From Nitrospira sp. (GTDB lineage: Bacteria; Nitrospirota; Nitrospiria; Nitrospirales; Nitrospiraceae): DNA of 64,000 nucleotides. Below are positions 43,946 through 52,574 of this stretch, piece after piece. The first letter of the stretch is position 1, and each line of letters opens with the position of its first letter. Made by a program: the position numbers and the translations under genes. Below the pieces are notes generated by a model, which made no database searches, was not told where the DNA came from, and saw only the letters and a list, made by a program, of their open reading frames with translations. The stretch lies in contig CP092079.1 in the NCBI GenBank assembly GCA_022226955.1, forward strand, positions 1,012,015-1,076,014. Reading direction: 5' to 3'.

Positions 43946-44509
43946 CTAGAGTTTTAAGAAGTTTCTCAGCAGGTCTTTCCCGGCCTTCGTCAAAATCGAT
44001 TCCGGATGGAACTGCACGCCTTCGACCGCCAAGGTCCGGTGCCGCAATCCCATAATTTCGCCTTCGACGGTCCTGGCAGAGATCTCCAGGCAATCGGGAA
44101 GATTTGCGGGATTCACCAGCAGCGAATGGTACCGCGTCGCCTCGAAGGGATTCGGCAACCCATGGAAGATCGTTTTCCCGTCATGCGAAATCATCGAGGT
44201 CTTGCCATGCATCAAGCGTTGCGCACGAATCACTTCACCGCCGAATGCCACTCCGAGCGATTGGTGTCCTAAACACACACCGAGAATCGGCATGCGCCCG
44301 GCGAATTGGCGGATCGTCTCGACGGACACACCGGCTTCATTCGGCGTGCAAGGGCCAGGCGAAATGACAATCCGGTCCGGCCGCAAGTCTTCGATCTGCT
44401 GCACCGTGATCTTGTCGTTCCGATACACACGGACATCTTCGCCCAACTCGCCGAGATACTGCACCAGGTTGTAGGTAAAGGAGTCGTAATTATCGATCAT
44501 CAAGAGCAT
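43946..44509 (-). CDS. trpG: Anthranilate synthase glutamine amidotransferase subunit
   Basis: A 187-residue class I glutaminase supplying ammonia to TrpE. The nucleophile Cys79 is in [10 protein letters not shown]; the His-Glu pair is in [11 protein letters not shown] near the C terminus. The start is [14 protein letters not shown] at 44509, four bases after the trpE stop, with GGAG upstream. In many bacteria this subunit also serves PabA in folate synthesis; no pabB is visible here. Confidence 0.96.
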   Translation of the reverse strand: MLLMIDNYDSFTYNLVQYLGELGEDVRVYRNDKITVQQIEDLRPDRIVISPGPCTPNEAGVSVETIRQFAGRMPILGVCLGHQSLGVAFGGEVIRAQRLMHGKTSMISHDGKTIFHGLPNPFEATRYHSLLVNPANLPDCLEISARTVEGEIMGLRHRTLAVEGVQFHPESILTKAGKDLLRNFLKL

Positions 44510-44513
44510 GACG

Positions 44514-46010
44514 CTACTCCAACCCCTGCTCGGCCAACTCAATGGCTTTCATCATGGCGCGGGCTTTATTGCAGGTCTCTTCGTATTCGTGTTCTGGATT
44601 CGAGTCCGCCACAATCCCGGCGCCGGATTGAATGAACGCGCGCCGCTTGGAGACCACGATGGTGCGGATATTGATGCACATATCCATATTGCCGGAGAAG
44701 CTGAAATAGCCCACGGCGCCGGCATAGGGCCCCCGCCTGGTCGGTTCCAGTTCCTCGATGATTTCCATCGCGCGAATTTTGGGAGCGCCCGACACCGTCC
44801 CGGCCGGGAAACAGGCTTGCAACACATCATAGATGGTCTTCCCGGAGGCCAGCCGGCCGCTCACGTTGGACACGATATGCATCACATGCGAGTACCGCTC
44901 GACATTCATCAGCGACTCGACCATAACGGAGCCGCTCTCGACCACCCGCCCGACATCGTTCCGGCCCAGGTCCACGAGCATGATATGCTCGGCCCGCTCC
45001 TTCTGATCGGCCAGCAGGCGGCGCTCCAATTGCGCGTCTTCCTCCGCGGTGGCGCCGCGACGGCGCGTCCCGGCAATCGGCCGGACGGACACCTGGCCGT
45101 CTTCGCACCGCACCAGAATTTCAGGAGAGGATCCCACCAGTTCGACGCCCGCAATCCTGAGGTAATACATGTATGGGGACGGATTGACGACCCGCAGTGC
45201 GCGATAGAGCTGAAACGGCGTCGTATGGAGCTTCGTGTCCCAGCGCTGCGAGAGCACGCACTGGAAGATGTCGCCGGCCTTGATGTATTCCTGCGTCTGG
45301 CTGACCATCTTCTCGAAATCGGCCTTGCTCATATTCGGCGTGAACGTAATCGGCGTCCGCCGGCGCTTGGACGGCGTCCGCCGAAGCGGACGGCGCAGCC
45401 GGGCAATCATGCGCTCGATCCTCGCGGTGGCTTGCCGGTAGGCCAGGCGGACCGCCCGTTCCGATTGCGACGCGACATGGGCATTGGCAACGACTTTGAT
45501 CTTTTGCGCGACATTGTCGAAAATCAGCAGCGTATCGGTCAGGAGGAACGCAAACTCCGGAAGATCGAGACTCTCTTTCCGGCGAAACGCGATCTGCTCG
45601 AACGTACTCACCATGTCGTACCCGAGATAGCCCACGGCGCCGCCCACAAACCGAGGCAGACCTGGAACGGTCACCGGGCGGTACGTCTCCATGAATTCCC
45701 TGAGCCTGGCGAGCGGGTCGCCATTGGAGGGAATGCGGCGGCTGCGCTTCCCCTGCTTGATCACTAAATCGCCGCGATCCTCCAGCATGAGAATCGGCGA
45801 TCCGCTGCCTAGAAACGAATAGCGGGCCCACTTTTCTCCGCCCTGCACGCTCTCCAGCAAATAGGCCGATGGGCCGTGATCGATCTTGGCAAATGCCGAG
45901 ACAGGCGTCTCATAGTCGGCCAGGATTTCCCGGTACAACGGAATGAGATTGCCGTCCTTCGCATACCGGCGAAACTCGTCCAGGCTGAGTGAATACGTTG
46001 GCGTGGCCAT
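44514..46010 (-). CDS. trpE: Anthranilate synthase component I
   Basis: A 498-residue chorismate-using enzyme, the committed step of tryptophan synthesis. The N-terminal regulatory region has [21 protein letters not shown], where LLES is the tryptophan-feedback motif. The catalytic part shows [36 protein letters not shown] and [18 protein letters not shown]. Feedback inhibition is likely intact. It begins nine bases after the LysM lipoprotein gene. No leader peptide or attenuator was noticed before it. Confidence 0.97.
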   Translation of the reverse strand: MATPTYSLSLDEFRRYAKDGNLIPLYREILADYETPVSAFAKIDHGPSAYLLESVQGGEKWARYSFLGSGSPILMLEDRGDLVIKQGKRSRRIPSNGDPLARLREFMETYRPVTVPGLPRFVGGAVGYLGYDMVSTFEQIAFRRKESLDLPEFAFLLTDTLLIFDNVAQKIKVVANAHVASQSERAVRLAYRQATARIERMIARLRRPLRRTPSKRRRTPITFTPNMSKADFEKMVSQTQEYIKAGDIFQCVLSQRWDTKLHTTPFQLYRALRVVNPSPYMYYLRIAGVELVGSSPEILVRCEDGQVSVRPIAGTRRRGATAEEDAQLERRLLADQKERAEHIMLVDLGRNDVGRVVESGSVMVESLMNVERYSHVMHIVSNVSGRLASGKTIYDVLQACFPAGTVSGAPKIRAMEIIEELEPTRRGPYAGAVGYFSFSGNMDMCINIRTIVVSKRRAFIQSGAGIVADSNPEHEYEETCNKARAMMKAIELAEQGLE

Positions 46011-46019
46011 GCCGAGGAG

Positions 46020-46649
46020 TTACTCCACCCCGACGATCAGCTTCTGACCGACTTCAATAATATCGTCCGACAGCTTGTTCCACTTTTTCAATTTATCGAT
46101 CGAGACCCCATAGGTCCGGCTGACGCGAAACAACGTTTCACCCGGCTTGACCAAGTGAATGGTGCTTCCGGTCTTGGCCATTGACTTCGCGGCTTCCGCA
46201 GAGGCAGCCAGGCTAGGCATGCTTTTCGCTGAATCCTGCATGAGCGCATCCGCCTCGCGCGACAGCGACGCCAGCTCATCGACCTTCTTGAGCTTCGCAG
46301 CCGGCGCCCCTTTCCGCATATCCTGCATCGCCTTCCGCTCCAGCATCGCCGATTCCTTGATCGCTTCGGTTTCTTCCTGGAGCCGCCCCATCTGTTCGCG
46401 CGCCGATTGCACCTGGGCCGTCAATTCGCGATTCCGCGCCTCGAATTCAACCAATTCCTTCTTTGTCCGCTTGGCTTCGCTATCGAGCTCCGCCGTCCGC
46501 TTTTCTTCCTGGGCCAGCAAACGCTGGAAATTCAAGCTCCGCGCCTTTTCCGCATTGTACTTTTCTTCCAGCACCATGCAGCCGCTGAGCAGCATTGCGC
46601 CGCACAGCACGAGGACCGCGGAACCCACCATTTTGCAAGTTTGATTCAT
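46020..46649 (-). CDS. LysM-domain lipoprotein heading the trp operon
   Basis: A 209-residue lipoprotein. The signal ends with the lipobox LLSGC. Residues about 30-105 form a long coiled coil (AEKARSLNFQRLLAQEEKRT and following heptads). A linker follows, then one C-terminal LysM domain (HLVKPGETLFRVSRTYGVSI...VGQKLIVG), which binds peptidoglycan. I chose the ATG at 46649, eight bases after GGAGGGGC. Its stop is nine bases before trpE on the same strand, so it is likely co-transcribed with tryptophan genes. A functional link is not obvious; shared promoter use is the simple explanation. Confidence 0.85.
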   Translation of the reverse strand: MNQTCKMVGSAVLVLCGAMLLSGCMVLEEKYNAEKARSLNFQRLLAQEEKRTAELDSEAKRTKKELVEFEARNRELTAQVQSAREQMGRLQEETEAIKESAMLERKAMQDMRKGAPAAKLKKVDELASLSREADALMQDSAKSMPSLAASAEAAKSMAKTGSTIHLVKPGETLFRVSRTYGVSIDKLKKWNKLSDDIIEVGQKLIVGVE

Positions 46650-47109
46650 CACTCGACGCCCCTCCATCTTCATTGTCCATCTCCGCCGACGGATCGTCAC
46701 TGCACCCAATCGGCTGACCCTACCCCTCTCTGATACTCGGTCCTCGTATAACATTCCGCACAACAGGCGGACCACTAAGAATACGGTCCAACGCTGTGAA
46801 AGTCAAAGCGAATTGGGGCGGACTTATGGGGCATGCGACAACCTTCCGCTGGGCGGACACACCAGCGATGCCCGGCGAATGCGCACGACACCGGATCATC
46901 TCCTCACATCTCAATGGTCGCCTCGCGATTCCCTCCTCGCCAGTTCCACGATTCATCGCCCTGGCCATAAAAAACTATGAGCGAAACCATCTACGATGGT
47001 ATACTCACATCTCTTGAGACAATGGTGTTCGTGCTCCGATTCCATTGGGCTCGTATCGACCACACAACGCTTCGATCGCCAAATCAGACAGCATACAAGG
47101 GACCAACCA
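46650..47109. other. Intergenic region between the trp operon and an exported-protein gene
   Basis: About 460 bases between divergent genes. TATACT occurs at 47000-47005, 105 bases before the plus-strand gene, without a good -35. I see no trp attenuator structure, tRNA or convincing small gene. Confidence 0.4.
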
Positions 47110-48264
47110 ATGAAGGCGTTTTTCACTCTCATCGGCGGCATACTTGTGAGCTGCCTCTTTGCGGGGCACGCGCTTGCGCAATCGGCACTCGTCCATATTC
47201 AAGGCGACGAGGGAAACCGCGAGGCCTATTTCGCCGACTTCCGCGTGGTATTCAATCGAACCCCCGTCGACAAAATCCTTGGCCCAATTCAGGTGCGGGA
47301 ACTAGATACCACAATCGTCTACGAACATCCCGACAAGCCGGAATTCAGCGATTTGCGGCTCCAATTCGAATGCGTTGCCAAACAGACTTTCGACGGCAAG
47401 AATATTCCACAGCCAGCGTTCGATGCGCCGGTCAGGGTGCGGGTGGGAGAAGGCAGTTGGAAACTGCGACGGGAAGACATTAAAAGCGAGAATTTGCCGG
47501 CCGGCGAATGGCGGACATCCTCCTCACCAGTCCTGCTCAAGCTGCACAAGGTCGCGTGCAACCAAGATGTGTTGCGCAGTGCCGTGATCAAAGCCGCCAA
47601 GGCCAAGAATGTGGACCTCTTTCGGAAAGACATGGAAACCATCGGGCTCCCCAACGACCTCCAACTCATTAGCCAGAATAGCCCCCCGGACTATCTGACC
47701 TTTGCCTGGACCGTCTTATGGGTTGGGGCCAACCGCCCGGACCCCACGGGGAAATGGTCGCGCCGCCCGACCAAGAAAGAGACGGAAGAATATCAGGTCA
47801 AGATGGAGCAGCTCAAAAAGCAATATGACCAAGTGGCGTCAGGAATGAAATCGGAACTCTTGGCCAACATCAAGAAGATGGATGCGGAATCCGCGTTTAA
47901 GAAGTTGGCCGCAGACATCCGAGGGGGAAGACAGCTGTCGCGAAACGAATTCCATATGTTGACGGTGTGGGAAGGCAAAACGGAAACCGATGTGGGAGCA
48001 ACCATGGGAACACCCATTCCATCCACTGCCGGCAAACTGAGCTTTCTCAGCTACGGCAACGAGTTCGACAATCGCGTGATCGTCGGCAATCGACAGGGCG
48101 CGGTGTGGGAAGAAGGGTTGTATGAACATTGCAACGTGCAATTCGTCATGCATCCCGACAGCAACAACATGCCTCGGGTTGTCGATGTGCGAATATGGGC
48201 AGGGTCGAATCAGATCGGTAAAGTGCGGTTTGCCTGCGATGGATTATTGGAAGTTCCTAAATAA
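47110..48264 (+). CDS. Exported hypothetical protein
   Basis: A 384-residue protein with a signal peptide (FFTLIGGILVSCLFAGHALA) cleaved near LAQ. The mature part has an N-terminal beta domain (to about 150) with one disulfide-capable Cys pair, a central helical stretch rich in Lys/Glu, and a C-terminal part with GNEFDNRVIVGNRQGAVWEE and two cysteines. I do not recognise the family. The ATG at 47110 follows AAGGGA. The next gene, also exported, starts 10 bases after it, so they form a two-gene unit. Confidence 0.75.
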   Translation: MKAFFTLIGGILVSCLFAGHALAQSALVHIQGDEGNREAYFADFRVVFNRTPVDKILGPIQVRELDTTIVYEHPDKPEFSDLRLQFECVAKQTFDGKNIPQPAFDAPVRVRVGEGSWKLRREDIKSENLPAGEWRTSSSPVLLKLHKVACNQDVLRSAVIKAAKAKNVDLFRKDMETIGLPNDLQLISQNSPPDYLTFAWTVLWVGANRPDPTGKWSRRPTKKETEEYQVKMEQLKKQYDQVASGMKSELLANIKKMDAESAFKKLAADIRGGRQLSRNEFHMLTVWEGKTETDVGATMGTPIPSTAGKLSFLSYGNEFDNRVIVGNRQGAVWEEGLYEHCNVQFVMHPDSNNMPRVVDVRIWAGSNQIGKVRFACDGLLEVPK

Positions 48265-48274
48265 GAGGTCAAAG

Positions 48275-48919
48275 ATGAAGATGCTCCCGCTACTGGTACT
48301 CCCATTGTGCGTGGCCGCCGGTCTAGCGCAGGCTGGATCCTACGATCCCATGGACGATTTGGTCTCGACCGCCAAAAAGGAAATCAACGCGAAGGACGCC
48401 ATCGACACGTCCAAAAACAAAGTACTCAACGACCCGAGACGAGAGAAAATGGAACGCGGGTTCTGGCAGTTTTTTCAAGGCAAGCAAGGAGCGAAACCCG
48501 GTGAGGCTTGCACCGCTGTGTATTGGCAAAAGGATCAGATGATTAGCATCGTCGGCCCAGGCGGCGACTATAAAGGCGCCTTGCTTGGATTTATTGCGGT
48601 GAATCCAGCTCCCTCCTTCCCTCGTCCGGATAATCCCAAGGATACACAGAAGATCAAGGTCACCTTGACACAGGGCACCGATGCGCCAGAAACGGTGACC
48701 GTCTTCAATTCCACCATCGCGCAGAGTTCCGATCAACTGCTATTTGCAGTGCCCACGATTGAAGCCGCACTCGCCGGAATGGAAGACAAGCTAAATTTTA
48801 AAATCGATTATGCGGGCACGAAGGTGTTTGAACTTGAATGGCATTCGGGCCTTGCCGCGCGCGACGTCCTGAAGCAATGCCTCAAGGGCGAATCAGTCGC
48901 CGGCAAAGAAGTGCTGTAG
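48275..48919 (+). CDS. Exported hypothetical protein
   Basis: A 214-residue protein with signal peptide MLPLLVLPLCVAAGLAQA. The mature part contains CTAVYWQKDQMISIVGPGGDYKGALLGF and a beta-rich C-terminal half ending with a Cys in KQCLKGE. Its pattern suggests a periplasmic beta-sandwich with a possible disulfide between the two Cys. It starts 10 bases after the preceding exported-protein gene, with AAGAGG upstream. Family unknown. Confidence 0.75.
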   Translation: MKMLPLLVLPLCVAAGLAQAGSYDPMDDLVSTAKKEINAKDAIDTSKNKVLNDPRREKMERGFWQFFQGKQGAKPGEACTAVYWQKDQMISIVGPGGDYKGALLGFIAVNPAPSFPRPDNPKDTQKIKVTLTQGTDAPETVTVFNSTIAQSSDQLLFAVPTIEAALAGMEDKLNFKIDYAGTKVFELEWHSGLAARDVLKQCLKGESVAGKEVL

Positions 48920-49084
48920 CGCACAGTCGTGGTTTGCCGACTCATAGAACAAAACAAAGACTCTCGATCATTTCTTTCCGACCTAGCTGAGAGGCCAAGA
49001 AACTTTGACCACTCAGAGCGAGCTTGTTATCATGGGTTCATCACTGCGTCAGTAAGAAGAAGATCGAGCTTAGAGAGGGAGATC

Positions 49085-49309
49085 ATGCGCTACGAAAGAA
49101 TAAGCATTGACCCGCAGGTCTGTAGCGGGAAACCTTGCATTCGTGGCACGCGAATTATGGTGACGAATCTTCTTGGGCTCATCGCCGGCGGTTACTCGAA
49201 CGAACGAATTCTTCAGACGTACCCAGAGTTGACCCGCGAGGATCTCGCCGCCGCCCTGGATTACGTGAGTCAGGTCGTCGATGAAGACAAAGTAATTCCT
49301 CGTGCCTGA
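49085..49309 (+). CDS. DUF433 antitoxin (VapB-like)
   Basis: A 74-residue protein with the DUF433 winged-helix fold. It opens YERISIDPQVCSGKPCIRGTRI, the conserved GKPxIRGTRI block, and goes on through LLGLIAGGYSNERILQTYPEL to AALDYVSQV. In type II modules such proteins act as antitoxin and operator-binding regulator. GAGGGAG lies seven bases upstream of the ATG at 49085. It overlaps the toxin gene by eight bases. Confidence 0.9.
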   Translation: MRYERISIDPQVCSGKPCIRGTRIMVTNLLGLIAGGYSNERILQTYPELTREDLAAALDYVSQVVDEDKVIPRA

Positions 49310-49676
49310 CGCCTTCACCGTACTGCTGGATCAAAACATTCCCCGCGCTGTTGCCGCGTGGCTCCGAATTCAACGCCCTAAGTGGACCATCTACCACACT
49401 TCGGATGTCTCCCTGTCAGGACGGTCCGATGGAGAACTGTTTGCCTGGTCTCAGAAACGGCAGGCACTCATCATCACGTTTGATGAAGATTTCGCAGACC
49501 AACGGACATTTCCAGTCGGTTTTCACGCTGGCATCATCCGCTTACGAGTCTGGCCCACCACCATCGAAGAAACCCAAACCGCCCTTGCACGGCTACTCAC
49601 CGAAATTCCCGACACAGAGCTCGCACGCGCACTCGTAATTATAGACCGCGAAGCCATCAGAATCCGGCGAGTCTAA
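49302..49676 (+). CDS. DUF5615 PIN-like toxin
   Basis: A 124-residue PIN-like ribonuclease of the DUF5615 group. The first acidic residue is in VLLDQNIPRAVAAWL; the second acidic cluster is ALIITFDEDFAD; the fold continues with GIIRLRVWPT. These place the metal-binding carboxylates. It starts at a GTG at 49302 inside the antitoxin gene. DUF433/DUF5615 pairs are common mobile toxin-antitoxin modules; this one lies at the edge of the accessory region. Confidence 0.88.
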   Translation: MPDAFTVLLDQNIPRAVAAWLRIQRPKWTIYHTSDVSLSGRSDGELFAWSQKRQALIITFDEDFADQRTFPVGFHAGIIRLRVWPTTIEETQTALARLLTEIPDTELARALVIIDREAIRIRRV

Positions 49677-49834
49677 ATCAGCACCCATCCCCAAGTCTCA
49701 TAATATTGCAGGACGAATCAGGCATCGGTCCTATAAAGTAGAGATTGACCTCTCCGGCCCCACCCCCAGCGGATCTTCACTCAAAAACCGCTACAGCCGA
49801 GGATGGTAATACAGTCCGCTCCAGGGGTCCATAC

Positions 49835-49854
49835 GGGGTCAGGTCTTGTAATCA
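49835..49854 (+). repeat. Left inverted terminal repeat of the transposase element
   Basis: GGGGTCAGGTCTTGTAATCA. It matches the complement of 50716-50735 at 19 of 20 positions. A second GGGGTC lies 11 bases to the left. The stop codon of the transposase frame falls inside this repeat. Confidence 0.75.
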
Positions 49855-50688
49855 CACATCCGCTGCTTCCGCTTGCTTCAACCGGCGGCTCACGGTCGCC
49901 GGATGGACGCCCAGATGCGCCGCAATCTCGGCCAGCCGATACCCATACTGCCGAGAGGCGGTTTGGATGAGCTGGGCCTGTCCGTCTGTCCGCTGAAACA
50001 GCACACGCAACGACGGACGCTGGGCCTGCGTCTGTCGGCGGGGAATGTCCCGAATGACGCGATTGGGCTGGTGCTGCTCGATAAAAGCCTCCGAACCCAG
50101 ATAGATCTGCCTCGTCACCTGCTCCCAAGGCCGCGAGCCATTGCGTCCCTCCGCGACAAAGGTCCGGTACCGCGCCTGAGCCGCTCCCACACGCGGGCCG
50201 AAGTGGCCGAGAATTCAGTCGGTCGTCAGCCAGGCCGGAGCCGCCGCCTCCCCCACCGTCGCCCGATAACTACTCCACGCCCACAGCCGAGGATGCGTCA
50301 CCATCTTGGCCCGCACCGGATTGAGCACCACATAGCGGCAGAGTTCCAAGAGATGCGCCTCTTTCTCCACCAAGATGGCGGTGAAGCGCCCTTGCAAGAG
50401 ATGCCCGCCCCGCTGATGGCGGCGGTTATAGGTTTGCGTGTACCGGCCATTGAGCTGGCGCATCCCGAGCGAGAGGGTGGGCTGAGGCGTTTCAATCAGG
50501 AGATGGTAGTGGTTATCCATCAAACAATAGGCATGACAGAGCCAGCCATACCGATCGACGACATGGGCGAGCAGCGCGAGGAAGGCCGTGCGGTCCCGGT
50601 CATCCGTCACGATAGCCTGGCGGGCATTGCCGCGACTGGTCACATGGTAGACGGCACCGGGAAATTCCAGACGAAGGGGACGAGCCAT
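49852..50688 (-). pseudogene. REP-associated tyrosine transposase (Y1/IS200-like), interrupted by one stop
   Basis: The frame encodes a Y1 transposase with C-terminal extension. It starts MARPLRLEFPGAVYHVTSRG; the HUH pair is His60/His62 in MDNHYHLLIE; the catalytic Tyr is Tyr119 in CRYVVLNPVRA. A TGA at 50215-50217 interrupts after LTTD, and the same frame continues ILGHFGPR and then GAAQARYRTF to a helix-turn-helix (LAEIAAHLGVHPATVSRRL) that probably recognises the palindromic ends. A single TGG to TGA change explains the stop, so the intact protein was about 278 residues. The 157-residue N-terminal part alone keeps the whole catalytic domain. Confidence 0.85.
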
Positions 50689-50715
50689 GGCGGAAATCTA
50701 GCAGCGCCCCCTATA

Positions 50716-50735
50716 TGATTGCAAGACCTGACCCC
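50716..50735 (-). repeat. Right inverted terminal repeat of the transposase element
   Basis: TGATTGCAAGACCTGACCCC, the partner of 49835-49854. It is followed by a perfect 12-base tandem repeat (GACCCCATTTTA at 50730-50741 and 50742-50753). Confidence 0.75.
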
Positions 50736-51065
50736 ATTTTAGACCCCATTTTAGGCATTGGTGGACGTCTCGGGGAATGATTCCTGACACCCTCACCCTC
50801 TCCCGTCAACAGCTTTGCAGCCTTGCCATCTACGCACATTTCAGATAGCTTTCCTATAATTTAATATGAGAGAAATCACATCTTCTGAAAACAGCCTAGT
50901 TTCTGACCTCATTAGAGAAAAGATTCACTATAGGAGGGGTTGAATATCTCACCTGAAAAATCCGCAAGGCAATTGCAGCCGATACAAAAGGAATCCAGAC
51001 AGCGGAAAAACACGGGCGAAGTTGTAGGCCGCCGTAGGAGCATTTGAAAATAGAAGGAGGGTACG
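50736..51065. other. AT-rich region upstream of the first DUF2235 gene
   Basis: About 330 bases, visibly richer in A/T than the chromosome around it. TATAAT at 50855-50860 has no good -35 partner at 17 bases. AGGAGGGG at 50932-50939 precedes a 35-codon frame starting with TTG. Confidence 0.4.
50940..51047 (+). CDS. Possible small open frame upstream of the DUF2235 lipoprotein gene
   Basis: A TTG-initiated frame of 35 residues directly behind AGGAGGGG. The product is basic and polar (Lys/Arg/Gln-rich) and ends 18 bases before the DUF2235 lipoprotein start. The site-to-start distance is very short, so a real gene is doubtful; it may be a leader. Unrecognised. Confidence 0.2.
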   Translation: MNISPEKSARQLQPIQKESRQRKNTGEVVGRRRSI

Positions 51066-52394
51066 ATGAAAGCCATTCTACTTATTATCAGCATTGTTGC
51101 GCTAGCTGGGTGCACTACATCTCCAATGCTGGCTGGGGAAAATGGATATCCTGGAATCTGCAAAGAGTTTATGGCGGAAGCTGTAGATGAACTTGATGAT
51201 AGTTACTTAGCAAATCGAGATTTATGGGAAACGTTTAATAAACGATATGAGAAGGATTCGGGGCGAAGACTCGTCGTGTTCATGGATGGTACGGGGAACG
51301 ATAAGTCAAACCACACAAATGTAAGAAAGCTATATAGATTGGCAGTGCAGCAGGCATGCAGTGGGCAGCCCGTTATTCCCTATTATGACAAGGGTGTTGG
51401 CGCGAAATGGTTTGATAGAGTCCGGGGCGGTTTGGGTGGGAGGGGGACGAGTCTTAATATTCGACAGGCCTATAGATTTTTGGTGGAGTCGTACAAACCC
51501 GACGATGAGATCTATCTCATCGGATTCAGTAGAGGTGCATTTACCGCAAGATCTCTGAATGGATTTATTGAGCTCGCAGGCCTGATCGATAAGAAAACGA
51601 TTACACCTCGGTGGTACGATGGGGGGCATGTACCGGGAGTCTCCAGCCTTCACCTAACGGTAAAGGCCATTTACGACGTCTATCAGACTAAGTATGACGG
51701 CATCCCAGACTTCGAGAAGCGCTTGAAAGCAAAGCTTGAGGATGAAGAATATGATCTGGGCGTCAAATCGTACAAGGTAAAAGTCTCGGCTATCGGTGTG
51801 TTCGATACAGTCCCGGCCCTTGGCATATTGCAAGATGATGAGCCTGACTCGCACCGGCTGGACTTGTATGCCACGCAGGGATTCCATGCGCTTTCCCTCG
51901 ATGAGCAGCGAGACGCCTTTCGACTCCTCAGATTTGACCCTTTGCGACTTGACGGTGATCAACAACTCTCAGAAGTTTGGTTTGCCGGAGTGCACTCAGA
52001 TGTCGGCGGCAGCTATTCGATGAGCTATGATTGCGTAGCCGCTGACGGCTTTGCAGGCTTGGCGACGACGCCACTCAATTGGATGATCAGAAAGCTTGAT
52101 GGGTTTCGGATATTTCCAGAAGAGAAACAATATGTGGAGTGTGTAAAGGGTCGAATGCATGATGAATATTTCGATGGAGTGCATTTTATTTATGAAAACA
52201 TGGGAGCATTTCAGAGAAAGCCAAGGCCCGGAGATTCTGTTCATAGTAGCGTTGTTAAGAGAATGAGCGAGGAGCCTTTGTGTAGGCCGCATGAGAAGCG
52301 AGAACCAGGGGGACACTATTACTTCATGAGTCGTCCTAACCCGAAAGATATCGCTGACTATTTCAGACAGAATTCCCTGAACATTGTCGACTAA
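51066..52394 (+). CDS. DUF2235 alpha/beta-hydrolase lipoprotein
   Basis: A 442-residue protein of the DUF2235 family, which includes type VI secretion phospholipase effectors of the Tle1 group. A lipobox ALAGC puts the acylated residue at Cys16. The hydrolase starts with RRLVVFMDGTGND (about 68-80); the nucleophile elbow GFSRGAFTAR has Ser155. IGVFDTVPALG provides an Asp region, and FAGVHSDVGGSY gives the His/Asp loop. AAGGAGG is five bases before the ATG. The lipid anchor would keep it at a membrane rather than secreted. Codon use is AT-rich compared with neighbours, suggesting transfer. Confidence 0.9.
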   Translation: MKAILLIISIVALAGCTTSPMLAGENGYPGICKEFMAEAVDELDDSYLANRDLWETFNKRYEKDSGRRLVVFMDGTGNDKSNHTNVRKLYRLAVQQACSGQPVIPYYDKGVGAKWFDRVRGGLGGRGTSLNIRQAYRFLVESYKPDDEIYLIGFSRGAFTARSLNGFIELAGLIDKKTITPRWYDGGHVPGVSSLHLTVKAIYDVYQTKYDGIPDFEKRLKAKLEDEEYDLGVKSYKVKVSAIGVFDTVPALGILQDDEPDSHRLDLYATQGFHALSLDEQRDAFRLLRFDPLRLDGDQQLSEVWFAGVHSDVGGSYSMSYDCVAADGFAGLATTPLNWMIRKLDGFRIFPEEKQYVECVKGRMHDEYFDGVHFIYENMGAFQRKPRPGDSVHSSVVKRMSEEPLCRPHEKREPGGHYYFMSRPNPKDIADYFRQNSLNIVD

Positions 52395-52451
52395 TAGAAA
52401 TAACTAGCTACAACTCACTTTCATAAGCCTGACAACATTGCGGCTCTGCAA

Positions 52452-52574
52452 ATGAACACAGTATGGCTATTGATTCAAATCATCCTCCTATCAATATGCT
52501 CACGAGCTACTGATTTGCTGACGACGCCATTTCGACAGAAGCTACAGGAGACCTCATGGGACGCAATTTGGTGA
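52452..52574 (+). CDS. Possible 40-residue leader peptide overlapping the second DUF2235 gene
   Basis: An ATG-started frame with a hydrophobic, signal-like N terminus (NTVWLLIQIILLSICSRA) that overlaps the start of the next gene by 19 bases. It has no clear ribosome site, so it may be chance. If real, it would be coupled to the downstream hydrolase. Confidence 0.2.
   Translation: MNTVWLLIQIILLSICSRATDLLTTPFRQKLQETSWDAIW

Noticed and set aside
41925-43949. A 674-codon plus-strand frame across trpC and trpD
   Set aside because: Antisense to certain trp genes, shadow composition.
46720-47017. Two small frames on opposite strands upstream of the exported-protein gene
   Set aside because: No ribosome site, no recognisable pattern, and they overlap each other.
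46650-47109. Possible trp attenuator or leader peptide
   Set aside because: I found no Trp-codon-rich short frame followed by alternative hairpins before the LysM gene or trpE.
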